A model generated the notes under the pieces. It ran no database searches. It had not been told where the DNA came from and saw only the letters and a program-made list of their open reading frames with translations. From positions 22,129,001 through 22,193,000 of the forward strand of contig JAYKKT010000089.1 of NCBI GenBank assembly GCA_036023115.1: DNA of 64,000 nucleotides, given 5' to 3'. The translations under genes and the position numbers were made by a program. How positions within the stretch are numbered: the stretch's first letter is position 1; each line of letters begins with the position of its first letter. The DNA is from Brasenia schreberi (taxonomy: Eukaryota > Streptophyta > Magnoliopsida > Nymphaeales > Cabombaceae). Shown one piece after another: positions 45,149-55,870 of this stretch.

Positions 45149-45922
45149 AAGACAGGAGCATACGGGTCACACGCAATGAAAGGTGGGGTGAAGACCTAAA
45201 ATGTGGCAAACGTTCGGGTAGAGCCAAGCTCGATCGGACCCTCAAAGTCTTCCGAACAAAAACAATTTAGAAAAAATAAAAAAAGTTTTAAGAAAGGGAA
45301 TTCACTCACCTAAGACAACTACTCACAGAAGTCCTAGACATCTTATTAACATATGGTCTCATCAATCTCCTAGCCATTCCCGAAGGGGCACCCCCTAAAG
45401 AAAAAATTCTCAACAATTTTTGCAAGTATCATAGGCTCAAAGAACATGATACAGACAAGTGTTGCTCTTAAAAACCAAATCGAAGACTTGATAGAGTAGG
45501 GTAGGCTCCACATCTCGAAGGAACCAGAGCCCTCCCAAGCGATATTCAAAGAACCCTTTCTCAATCACGCAAGTACAAGCGAGAAAGGAAAAGAGGTATG
45601 CCTTCTTCCTCAAACTCATGGGATTGAGCATGCACTGCATATGGTTCACACTACTTGTTACACACCACTCTCTATCGTAATAAAAAAAGACAAGCAAGTA
45701 GTGATTCGGGGAGCGCTAAGAGTCCTGCCCCCAGCTAGAGACTTTATAGAAATTCGTGGTGCTTCGAGGCATCTAAGTAGAGCCAAGTTAGGAATGAGCT
45801 TAGGGAAAGTGTAGGCGAGGTAACTAAGTCCAGAAGGATCTATCAACCCCCACACTTAACTAAATAAGCTAGCAAGGAAGTGGTTGTTTTGCCTGGCCCT
45901 TTGAAAGCATGCATCTCATGGC
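45149..45922 (+). pseudogene. Element B gag-protease junction, degenerate
   Basis: Continues gag homology up to ATPKEKILNNFCKYHRLK-like sequence (45,390-45,440) and a further Gly-rich region. Frames are broken and no catalytic motif falls in it. Confidence 0.5.
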
Positions 45923-46666
45923 ATGGATAAGGGTACAAGTGTTGTGTTATCTCCATACGATTTGGAACTTCATCTTTCAAAACTTCTTATAAACATGTCT
46001 ATTTTAGAGTTGATACAAACCTCACCTAAACATAGACAAGTCTTAGAGGGAATCCTACAGAAAGCCAAGGTTAACACGTCCATAACTCTTGAATCTCTAT
46101 CCTTCTTGGTCTCTCCAATCTTTGTCAAGGCCCCAATTGTGTTCACCGAGGATGAATTAGAGAGACCAAATACAACCCACAACCAAGCCTGTCATATAGA
46201 GGTGTTACTGAGTCACCACACTCTAAACAAGCGCTTGGTCAATAGGAGAGGAGGTCTAAACATTCTTCCTCTTCACGTGGCCTTCCAAATAGGAGTACCC
46301 ATTTCTAGGCTACAACAAAGTTCCATCATTATCATTGGATATGATGGTAACTCATCCCACCCATTAGGAGCTATCGAGTTACCCATGGAAGTAGAAAACA
46401 TTCCACATACGGGGTTGTTTCATGTCTTAGACATAAACCCCCATTACAACCTATTGTTAGGAAGGCCTTGGATACATAGCCTCCGAGCCGTCCCTTCAAC
46501 CTTTCACAAATACTTGAAAATTTCATGGGATAACCAAGTGGTGGTAGTCCTTGGTGAAGACCATCTACACCTTAAGGGAATACAAAACTTCCCTTGTCTA
46601 TCGAGTCATCCATCAAGTGAGAAGGCCATGAGATGCCTCACTCACCCCAAATCGTGTACACCCTAA
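45923..46666 (+). pseudogene. Element B protease region
   Basis: 248 codons open. It includes NMSILELIQTSPKHRQVLEG, HIEVLLSHHTLNKRLV, then NRRGGLNILPLHVAFQIGV, IIIIGYDGNSSHPLGAIELP, FHVLDINPHYNLLLGRPWIH, SLRAVPSTFHKYLKI. The ordering V-x-G-x-x-L-N-I-L-P and L-L-G-R-P-W-I-H is that of Tat/Athila aspartic proteases. The catalytic D-[ST]-G position (DGG in element J) reads NRRG here, so the active site is lost. It would cleave the Gag-Pol precursor. Confidence 0.75.
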
Positions 46667-47133
46667 GAGACTCCCAATCCAATAGAATTGTCCATCTCCT
46701 AGGAACCCCCAAACATTTTGAGTCACCCTCTACTAGGATCGTGTGTCTCCTAGGAAAGCCCAAGCCATCTCTAACCCATACCTCCCAACTCTTAGACAAG
46801 CAAACTTGTGTGTATGACCATGATATTGATGACACATTATTCCAAGGTCATCCTCTTTACAAAAAAAATTTGAAACTCAAGAAGCCTTGGAATATGATGT
46901 TGAACATGTGGTATGCACCATACAAGGGCCTATGAGCCAAGAGCTAAGGAAGGTTAGAGCCCATCCTACCTATGCCAAACCTAGGTCGACATGGATTGGG
47001 ATACACCCCATCCATACCCCCAACAACCACCTAAGACCAATTGGGTCAAGGGTGCTCTAGAACCCACTAACTCTAAAACCCATGGCTTCGACCTCTTCTT
47101 TAGAGTCTAATTTATGGTGCTTTCTTTGTAGGT

Positions 47134-48342
47134 TTGATGGAAGACCCCTCCTTAGAAAAAAATTCAAAAAAAATATATATTTGGAAAAACCAAAAAAATC
47201 TAGAAAACTCTCAAAACCCAAAAATGTTTGAAAAATCTAAAAATTCCAAAAAGAAAGTCTTTTGTATTCATCCTCGTAGCATTTCTTTGGAAAAAGCCAA
47301 AAAAATTGGAAATCTAAAAAAAAAAGTATTTTACATTCATCCTTCTAGCTTGTGTTTAGAAAAAGACAAAAAAATTGAAAAATATGAAAACCCCAAAAAT
47401 CTTGATTTACAAAACCATATACAAACCCCAATTTCGAGTTTTTCAAAACCTATATATATTCCTAAGCCAAAATCATCTAAATCCATTATACATAACCCCA
47501 CTCTCTTGCATGATACTTTCCTAGAAATTAAAGTACTTAAGAGTGATCAAAACAAGGAGGAAGATCCCCTCATCCATGAGGAAGATCTAGCCTTCGAGCT
47601 TCCTAAATTTCATAGAATCCTAGAAATGGAAAAACCTTCAAATTCCGTAGGAGGGGATTTTTTAGAAATCAATATAGGGAGTGAGTCTAACCAAAAATGT
47701 GTCAAAATAGGTACTTGTTTGCATGAGCATGAAAGAGCATCATTCATTGTATTTTTGAAATCCTATGTGGTTGTATTTGCATGGACCTATGAAGATATGT
47801 TGGGTTTAGACCCTAGGATTGTATAACATCATCTACCCTTAGAACCAAATGCAAAATCCGTGAAGCAAAAGCTTAGGAAAATCCAACCCGATGTTCACTT
47901 CCAAGTAAAAGAGGGTTTAGAAGATCTTTTAAAAGCCAGATTTATAAAACCTATTGCTTATTTCGAATGGCTTTCAAATATTGTTGTAGTTCAAAAATCC
48001 AATGGGAAAATTCATATTTGCATTGATTTTAGAAATTTGAAGAAAGCCACTCTAAAAGATAATTTTCCTCTTCCAAACATTGATTTGATAGTGGATAGCA
48101 CTGCAAATCATGAAATGTTTTCTTTCATGTATGGCTATTTGGGTTATAACCAAATCAAACTAGTACCAAAAGATCAAGCAAAAACTGTTTTTACTACACC
48201 TTGGGACACATACTGTTACACAATTATGCCTTTTGGTTTAAAAAATGTCAGTGCCATATACCAAAGAGTCATTACTACGATTTTCCATGATCAAATCCAT
48301 GAGCTCTTGGAAGTATATGTGGATGACCTTTTGGTAAAATAA
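47134..48342 (+). pseudogene. Element B linker and reverse transcriptase
   Basis: The first 130 codons are a Lys/Asn/Glu-rich linker with an internal duplication (KKKVFCIHPRSISLEK and KKKVFYIHPSSLCLEK). The pre-RT domain follows (SFIVFLKSYVVVFAWTYEDM). After a TAA at 47824-47826 the RT resumes: SVKQKLRKIQPDVHFQVKEG, GLEDLLKARFIKPI, SNIVVVQKSNGKIHICIDFR, DNFPLPNIDLIV, VFTTPWDTYCYTIMPFGLKN and YVDDLLVK, the catalytic Y-V-D-D at about 48,320. A stop at 48,340 and further breaks before RNase H follow. Confidence 0.85.
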
Positions 48343-49026
48343 AAAACCTGATGCACATACATCGAATCTTTGCAAAAAGTTTTCGAAAAACTTAGGCTTT
48401 ATAAAGTGAAACTAAACCCTTAAAAATGTGTTTTTAGAGTGGAATCAGGAAAACTCTTGGGGTTCATGGTAAGCCAAAGGGGCATAGAGATCGACCCTTC
48501 TTAGTATCGAGTCATCATAGACATGCCTCCACCCTCTAACTTGACCCAAATCTGAATTTTCCAAGGTTGACTCCAAGCAATTAAGAGATTTATCTCCAAC
48601 CTAGCAACAAGATGCAAACCTTTGAATAGGCTTTTAAGAAAAGGGGTTAAATTTGAGTGGGATTCCAATTGCCAAAAAGCTTTTGAAAGACTGAAAACTT
48701 ATTTGGTAAATCCTCTAATTTTAAAACCTCCAAAGCAAGGAAAACCTTTATTGCTTTGTATTTCTATTCATGCGAATGCATTGAGTGCTTTACTTGCTCA
48801 ATATGAGGATGGTAGTCTTAAGGAGTATGCTATTTACTACATTTTGAAAACTCTATTGACATATGAAAGAAATTATCAAGCCATGGAGAAAATGTGCTTG
48901 GCCTTGGTGTGGGCTTGCCAAAAGTTTAGACATTATTTCCTAGATCATGAAATTTGGATAGTGTCTAAACTTAATCCAATCAAACACCTCTTTGAAAAAC
49001 CTATCATAACGGGTAGGCTAGGTTAA
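48343..49026 (+). pseudogene. Element B RT end and RNase H 1
   Basis: The RT connection (LRLYKVKLNP, GKLLGFMVSQRGIEIDPS) lies in broken frames to 48,600. RNase H 1 (48622-49026) follows: QKAFERLKTYLVNPLILKPP, LLLCISIHANALSALLAQYE, NYQAMEKMCLALVWACQKFR, WIVSKLNPIKHLF. The first catalytic Asp of the retroviral RNase H (usually Y-x-D-A-S) is replaced (C-I-S-I-H). This is expected in Tat elements, where the second RNase H is thought to carry activity. Confidence 0.75.
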
Positions 49027-49041
49027 TGGCAGCTCCTCTTA

Positions 49042-49680
49042 ATGGAATATGATCTGAAATTCCATCACCAAAGCTCCATTAAGGGACAAGCCCTAGCCGA
49101 TCATGTGGCTAAATTACTTCTTGAAGATACATATCCCATACTTGATAAAATGTCCGATGAAGGCATCTTTGCAAACGAATTTCAAAACCATGTTTTATCA
49201 AATTATTCTAATGAAGATCAAGTATAGAAAATGTACTTTGATGGGGCAAAGAATCAACAAGGGGCAGGCATGGGAATCATTCTCATATCCTCCGAGAAAG
49301 GAGAAATCCAAATAACATTTTGACTAGATTTTTCATGTTCAAATAATTTGGCTGAATATGAGGCACTCATACAAGGCCTAAAAATTTTGAAAAAATCTAG
49401 GGGCATCATGTATTGAAGTCTTTGGAGATTCTATACTTGTTATAAACTAAGTTTCGAAAATTTAGCAAGTAAAAAATGAAAAACTCATTCCATACCACGA
49501 ATTGGCCACCCAGTTGGTCGATTCTTTCAAGTCATGCACACTCACTCACATAAGTAGAGAGGACAACACCATAGCAGATGCCCTCTCATCCCTAGGGTCA
49601 TCTCTAAGAATCGACCCCGCTATGGGTACTCGATCCTTAGAGATCCTACACCTACCCACTCCATCCACACATGATTTATA
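49042..49680 (+). pseudogene. Element B archaeal-type RNase H
   Basis: LKFHHQSSIKGQALADHVAK leads to YFDGAKNQQGAGMGIILIS, NNLAEYEALIQGLK, EVFGDSILVIN and TRSREDNTIADALSSLGSS-like sequence near 49,550-49,600. D...E...D...D are all present in translation, but spread over several frames and stops. Confidence 0.75.
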
Positions 49681-49899
49681 GATTTGCCAAAATGACCAAA
49701 ATTCAATGGAAAAACCTTGGTTTCAAGACATTAAAAACTTTTTAGAAAATGGAAGATTTCCTAAATTTGCTTCCTTTAAAGATAAAGCTTTTATTAAAAA
49801 ATTTCAACTCAATATGTGATTTCGGGAGGGATTCTTTACAAAAAGAGTTTTACCGGCATCATGTTGAGATGTGTGGATCTGGATGAGGCTAGGATCATA

Positions 49900-50963
49900 A
49901 TGAATTAATTCCACGATGGGGAATGTGGAGGACATGTCAATGCAAATATGATGGCAATAAAAATACTTAGGGCCGGTTATTTTTGGTTTACTTTAAAGCA
50001 AGATTGTCATGATCATGTTAGAAAATGTCATCAATGTCAAGTGCATGAAAATGCCATTCATATTCCATCGTCCACCTTGCATTCCATCGTGAGTCCATGG
50101 CCCTTCACCATATGGGCATTTGACATCATAGGACCAATCTCTCCAACTGCATCAAATGGACATAGGTTCATCTTAGGACCCACCAAATATTTTTCTAAAT
50201 GGGTTGAAGCTACCTCATTGGCTAATGTCCAAGGACAACATGTAGTGGCATTCATTAAGAAAAATATCTTGGCTCAATTTGGAGTTCCAAGAAACCTAGT
50301 GTCAGATAATGGCACCCCTTTCAATAATGAGAAGATGAAAAAGTTATGTGATACCTATGGCATGACTCAACACTTCTTGTCGCCCTACTACCCTCAAGGC
50401 AACGGCCAAGCTGAAGCCACAAACAAAACTCTCATAAGCTTCATTGAGAAAACTTTAGAGAAGGGTAGGCATGGCATGAGAAGTTAGATGAAGTCTTATG
50501 GGCTTATAGGACTTCCATCCGTACACCTATAAATGCCACACCATTCGAGTTGGTCTATGGTACAAATGCCATACTTCCTATTCATACCAAATTGCATTCA
50601 TTTCATACATCACTTGCACTCGATTTGCCCATAGAGACTCTACAACAAGCTAGGATGGCTGAGCTTGACCTACTTGATGAGAAGAGGCTCCTTGCCATGG
50701 ATTATACACATGCATACCGGCAAAGGATAGCCCGACATTATGAAAAGTACATGAAGGCTTACCACTTCAAAGTGGGAGACCTTGTCTTAAAAATCATCCA
50801 CCATTGTGGTCCTCATCCACTTGGTAAGTGGCGGCCCAAGTGGGATGGTCTCTATGTTGTGAGGGAAAAGACAACAAATAATGCATATTGGTTGATTGAT
50901 GTTGAGGGAAGAAATTCAATAGACCTTATAAATGCCCAATACTTGAAAAAATATTATGTGTAG
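49900..50963 (+). pseudogene. Element B integrase
   Basis: The zinc-binding region (GGHVNANMMAIKILRAGYFW, DHVRKCHQCQ) is followed by the catalytic core: WAFDIIGPISP (first Asp), NLVSDNGTPF (second Asp), YYPQGNGQAEATNK (Glu), DD35E spacing, to 50,487. A stop/frameshift lies at 50,487-50,550. The C-terminal segment follows (50550-50963): EMVYGTNAILPIHTKL-like, HAYRQRIARHYEKYMKAYHF and GDLVLKIIHHCGPHPLGKWR (GPY/F-type module). Integrase inserts the cDNA into the host chromosome. Confidence 0.85.
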
Positions 50964-51754
50964 GGTCTATGTTAAATTCTTTCAAAATTTTTTAAATGGG
51001 TCTCCTTTGAACTTCTTGAAAGAAGGATCAAAATGGATTATATGACCCTAAATGAGGGAATTGATGCTTTATGAAAAGTAGAGTTTTCAAAATCAGTTGG
51101 TAACATTTCAAAAATCTTTGGCTTACAAAATGAGGCCTAGTTAAAAAATAACAAAATATTTTCAAATGGTAGATGCTATTAGTAAATGGGATGTTCTTGT
51201 CTGAATTGAGCATCCGAAGAGATGAGTTTTTTCCTACTTTACTTCTCTCCAAAAAGAAAAATTGATAAAATCAAAAGAAAAAGTAAGAAAACAAAAACCT
51301 CTAATATAGAGGTCTTCTAAAATCAAAAGAAAAGGAAGAAACAAAAACCTCTAATATAGAGGTCTTCCAAAAAGAAAAAGGAAAACAAAAACCTCCAAAA
51401 AAAGAAAAGAGATCTTGCCTTTTGAAAGAAAAAGAAAAGTCAAAGCTTAAAAAGAGTAATTTTCCATCTCTTTGCCTTAAACCACAGGACGCTTTAGAAG
51501 GGACCGTGGTAACTCTTGCCCAAATCCCCTACAAAATTAGACTTTGTTGTATGAGAAATTGAATTTTGAAATTCCAGAGTAGGAATAGGACCTACTTATT
51601 TGATTTCATTTTGTTTGAGAATTAGACTTTGTTGTGTGAGAAATTGAATTTTGAAATGTCTTCCAAAATTTCCTACAAAACCTCTGCTAAGTAGTGGGTA
51701 TTGAAACCCGAATGAAGGGAAATGTGAGAAATTGGAAATCCTTTCGATAGAAAT
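50964..51754 (+). other. Element B 3' noncoding tail
   Basis: Non-coding. It carries two copies of aaaacctctaatatagaggt (about 51,295 and 51,343) and a third partial one, plus (A/G)AAGAAAA-rich runs. The same tail, on the minus strand, is in element C (26,440-26,886) and partly in J (58,950-59,070). No functional motif is identified. Confidence 0.65.
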
Positions 51755-53448
51755 TGTGGATGTGAAAATTTTACTCCAAAGCTTATGTAGAGGCTTGAAA
51801 CAAACTTCTCAACCTACTTCGTTTATGCATGAGCGTGCCAACTAGTTTTACTAAAACTAGCAAAGTATAATTCTGACTTCATGGGCGATTGTGGCTAAGC
51901 GAGATTTTTTGCCTTAGCCCTTTTTGAACCGATGCTCAAGGGTCAGCCTAGATGCTTTGAGGATTTATTTGTGTTGGTGTATGTTTCCAAAATTTACTTT
52001 GAAAGATGGTTTTCAATCAAATCAAACTCATGCACTTAGTCTATTGATTGGAAATTTTCAGGTTATGAAAACAGAAATTGGTTCTGTTTTTAGCACTGAT
52101 TCCCGAATTTTTTTGGGTGACTTACAGATCTCTAAAATTCATGAAAAAATCACAGAACATATAATTGAATGTGGAGATTCTAAGTGGCACTGTGGATTTG
52201 CATAATTTAGCTTAAGAGCAGAAAGGCTCAATACGTGTGTGTAAGTGCAAAATTTAAATGACAAACTCACACGACTTGAATGTAACTACCCAAATTGAAT
52301 TGCAACTCACACAACTTTCACTAAAGTAAATATCCGAATTGAAATATATACTTTAGCTTAAGAGCAGAAAGGCTCAATGTGTGTGCAATCGTGTGCAATA
52401 TAAGAGCGGAAAGGCTCAAGTGCACGTGGGTGTCCCTTGTGTGCAATTAAGAGCAAGAAGGCTCAAGTGCACGTGTGTGGATATGTATCAAGCACAAATA
52501 TTACATTTCGGGGGATACTTTGCTCCATTATTAAAACCCCATATCGAATTGAATTTAATCTTAAATGAGTAAGGCAAAAACCGAACTTAAACAAACACTT
52601 ACACGTGGTCAGCTTTTCCTCTCAAGTTGCTCGGGTCCGTCCTCCTTGGCAACCACGAGATAGGTCTCTCTAGGTGGGTCTAAACGTGAGAGTTTAGGTT
52701 TGGGTTCACTTGGGAGTAGCCAAGTGTTTGATGGCTTAGGCTTTGGATGGGCTGGGTTCGAGCAAGGTTTAGGTTAGGATGTAATGGGTGTGGTCCTAGC
52801 TAGGTGAGGTCGGGTTGGGCCATGGGAGGTGGTCCTATTTAGGTTGGATATGAGCTAGGTGGGTCACGGCAAAAGGGGTGCCACAAGTGTAGGTCAGCAG
52901 GGACCGGTGAGGTGCTAATGGGGTTAGTGAGGTGGTGCGGGTGACAAGGTGTGGTGCTGGCTGTGGCAGCAAGGAGGTGTGGGTGGCAGGATGCGGTAGG
53001 AGGCTGGATAGGGTATGTGTGTGGCAGGCGAGGGAGTGTGGTGTGACGCGGGACAAGTGTGGAAGGCGCTGGGAGTCGGCTGTGGTAACAACCGAGTGGT
53101 TGAGGGCAGGTGAGTGGTGTGGTGTAACAAGGGGGCTAGGATAGTGGAGTGAGGTATGGCTGGGAGCTGGTAGGTGAGTAGGCAACTGGCCGGGTGCAGC
53201 AAAGTGTCATGGGGGAGGTTGGAGTCTAGGCTCAAACCGAGTGCAAGTGCACTCGGTTAGGTTTGTTTAGGTTAGGTCAGTGGTGAGGGGCTAGGCTAGG
53301 TTTAGTTTAGGTCGGTTTGGGAGTGGCTGGGCTAGGTCTAAGTGGGTCAATTTAGGTCAAATGGGGAGGTCGGTTGGGTTAAAAGGGTAGGTCGGTGTGG
53401 GGTGAGAGTGGTCTAGCTAAGGGGTTAAATGGAGTCGGTTTGGGACAT
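51755..53448 (-). mobile_element. LTR-I, minus orientation, interrupted by LTR-G
   Basis: Starts TGTGGATGTGAAAATTTTAC (reverse of the LTR end). The U5 stem-loop is at 51841-51860, with the GATGCTCAAGGGTC block, repeat units ttaagagc..aggctcaa (52,205-52,460) and the R motif (about 52,500-52,545). A G-rich tract follows (52,690-53,448: ggtttaggttagg, ggtgtggtg). It breaks at 53,448 where LTR-G begins. The start of LTR-I is not at 53,449. Confidence 0.7.
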
Positions 53449-55646
53449 TGTAAACACCTCGAAATCCCACGAATTTCTCAAATCCATCTGGTTTTGTAAA
53501 AGCAGCCCCAAAGGGCCATTTTTGAGTCTGGAAACCCAGGAGCCTTCCAGACAACCCTGTATATATGTTTTAAACTTTATTTTTCAAAAACATACATTAT
53601 AGCTTTTGAAAACCTTTTAAAACATGTTTTGAAACCCCGAAGCGGCTTGGCCCGATCAAGACAGGACCAGGAGAGCTAAGAAGAGCCCGGAACCAGAGCA
53701 CACGTCGAGCCTAGCACAGCAACTCTTGTATCTGATTCACACCCCAGGATCTCGAACGTCCAAGACCCTGTTCTTACCAAAATATCATTTGAAGTCATCT
53801 CCGGAAGGCAGAAATGGAGGCAGACGACCATGTTGGCGAAGACCCAACGCAGACGGAGTACTGATGCTGTCAGGCCCCGCACAAATCGTCCGTTTCGAAC
53901 CCAGCTCGAAGGAGTCAGAGTTCAGTTTGGATTAGATCTGGACCATATATATCCAGATTCCAATCCAAACCCATATGTGGACTTGGATCCAGAGATCCAA
54001 TCCAATATCCATAGCCATGGCCCACATCACCTTCTCATAAATGGAGGTGGGGCCCACTTGAAATTCACGTGGGATATTGGGCATGAGAGAGAGTGGGGGT
54101 GAAAAATATCAAGAGTGTTGTATTAAGCTTGACTTGTGTGTCAAGTTTGGGTTTAATCATGTGGGTTAGCCTAATTGAGTGGGTTTCAGCTTGTAATTAG
54201 CTAAAACCTAACCTAGGGCTGCACCAACATGGGGTGATCAAGGTCTATGGGCCATGCTAAGGGAGCTCCTTCACCTAAACCTAACCCAAAATGCCTAATC
54301 CTAGCCTAAACCCCTAATCCACCCCTAATCTGAACCTAATCACCTAACCCACTTCCCTAATCCCGGCCTAATCCCAACCTAATCACCTAACCCACTTCCC
54401 TAATCCGAGATTAATTTCTCTAATCCTAGCCTAAACCTAGCCTAATCACCTAACCTAGCTCACTAAACCTCACCCTAAAACCCAACCACCTAACCTAGCC
54501 CTAAACCCCTAAACCACCCTTAGCCCACAATCTACCCAAACCCCTAGTTTTAAAATATCTGGCCCAACCCTTTCCAGCCCACCTTATCTACATACCACCC
54601 TACCTAAACCACCTAACCACTACCCTCAGCCCAGTCCTAACCGACCTACCCATTCCCTATTTAAACTCCTCCCCTTTGTGGGCGGGTTTTGCAAGTGGGA
54701 ACCACCATCTCACCCAGCCGGGCCCTCTCCTTCTCCCATATCTCACCCAACCGGGACCACTCTCCATCACCTTCACCTGCTCCACCTGCTCCATCAGCTC
54801 CACCACCTTCCCTCTTCCATCCACCACCACCTCACCCAGCCGGACGCCACCACCTTCATCCAGCCGAACCAACCTAACTCCCATCAATACCCGGCTTCTC
54901 TCTTCATCCACTCGCCACTTCTCCCCATCCGGTAAGCCTTCTTTAACCCTACCTAAACCCTTCTCTACTACCTCTCCACTCCCAGCCATCCACCACACCA
55001 TCACCTTACTCACCCAACAGCCCCTCACCGCCACCACTCCCACTCAACCAAACCTTAGCCGCCTCAACCGTTTGCTTCCTACCTAACTCACATCAACTAT
55101 ACCCGACCACCCTATTAGATTTCCTAAGACTTGCCCGTGGCACTACCTTAAACCCACTATTCCCACTATTACCTAGTCCCATCCCCTAACTGGCCACCTT
55201 CCCATGCTCCAGCCTTAGTCACCCTAGCAGCCCGCCACCACCATTTTAACTTAGCCGAACCTAGCACAACCCAAACCGCCGGCCACTACCTTCCCCTAGG
55301 TGTCCCATTCGGCCTTCTCACAAACTCTCCCTTAGGGCCAGTTTTCCCTAAGTACTCAACTCCCCTAGTGATCCTAAGACCTCACTCGTTCAGCCCATTT
55401 AAACCCGCTACCTTGAGGCGACATCTACCTGCCACCGGCCACCTTCGAGGCGCCTATCCCGCGCCCCACTTGCAGCCGGCCAGCACCTTTGATCACCTAT
55501 CTTCGCGGAGCTCCCGTTTGCAGCCTAAGGCCAAGTCCACGCTCAAGCAAGACCTCTACGGACCAGCTACTCGTAGGTGTCTAAACCCGGTCTTTAGTTG
55601 TATACTTGCTTGAGATTCAATTTGATACGGGGTTGTAATAACGGAG
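53449..55646 (+). mobile_element. LTR-G, plus orientation, 3' end missing
   Basis: TGTAAACACCTCGAAATCCC start, the same order as LTR-F: ACGACCATGTTGGCGAAGAC block, TGGATCCAGAGATCC zone, CCTAA tract (54,255-54,640), TATA-like CTATTTAAAC (about 54,657), leader with GTGGGCGGGTTTTGCAAG, up to ggttgtaataacggag, where it stops and the next bases are in the opposite orientation. It lacks the R-U5 end. Confidence 0.8.
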
Positions 55647-55647
55647 T

Positions 55648-55870
55648 TTATATATATATGGGCCCGAAGGTCGCCAACGTGTGCGTGTGTGTTGTGTATA
55701 AATGTAAAGACAACTCACACGACTTGAAATGTAAAACCCAGCCGAAAGGGAGATACAACTATATATATATGGGCCCGAAGGTCGCCAACGTGTGCGTGTG
55801 TGTTGTGTATATATTGAAATGCAACTCACACGAGTGAAAATTAACAACCCGAAATTGAAAGACATACACA
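55648..55870 (-). repeat. 113-bp tandem duplication in LTR-H
   Basis: tatatatgggcccgaaggtc followed by gccaacgtgtgcgtgtgtgt and tgtgtata recurs at about 55,651 and 55,764, each with a following CAACTCACACGA block. The sense strand in LTR-F (about 39,930-39,980) has one copy. Confidence 0.85.

Larger units (their letters stand above)
42755..51754 (+). mobile_element. Tat-lineage Ty3/gypsy element B, plus strand
   Basis: Order: 5' LTR (42755-44075), primer-binding site (44076-44100), gag (44,213), protease (45,923), linker and RT (47,134-48,342), RNase H (48,622), archaeal-type RNase H (49,240-49,600), integrase (49,900-50,963) and a long 3' noncoding tail with AAAAACCTCTAATATAGAGG repeats (51,250-51,400). 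No plus-oriented 3' LTR follows; a minus-oriented LTR starts at 51,755 instead. The dual RNase H is diagnostic of the Tat lineage (known for the family). Many in-frame stops and frameshifts show it is inactive. Confidence 0.88.

Noticed and set aside
42755..51754. An endogenous virus or a new reverse-transcriptase system
   Set aside because: Domain order (gag, protease, RT, RNase H, archaeal RNase H, integrase), PBS, PPT and LTRs fit Ty3/gypsy Tat, with no envelope or movement protein.
52835..53235. Pro/His/Ser-rich open frames (about 103-116 codons) on the minus strand, and similar frames at 54,657-55,086
   Set aside because: They are translations of the C-rich/G-rich LTR tracts; overlapping frames on both strands are equally open.
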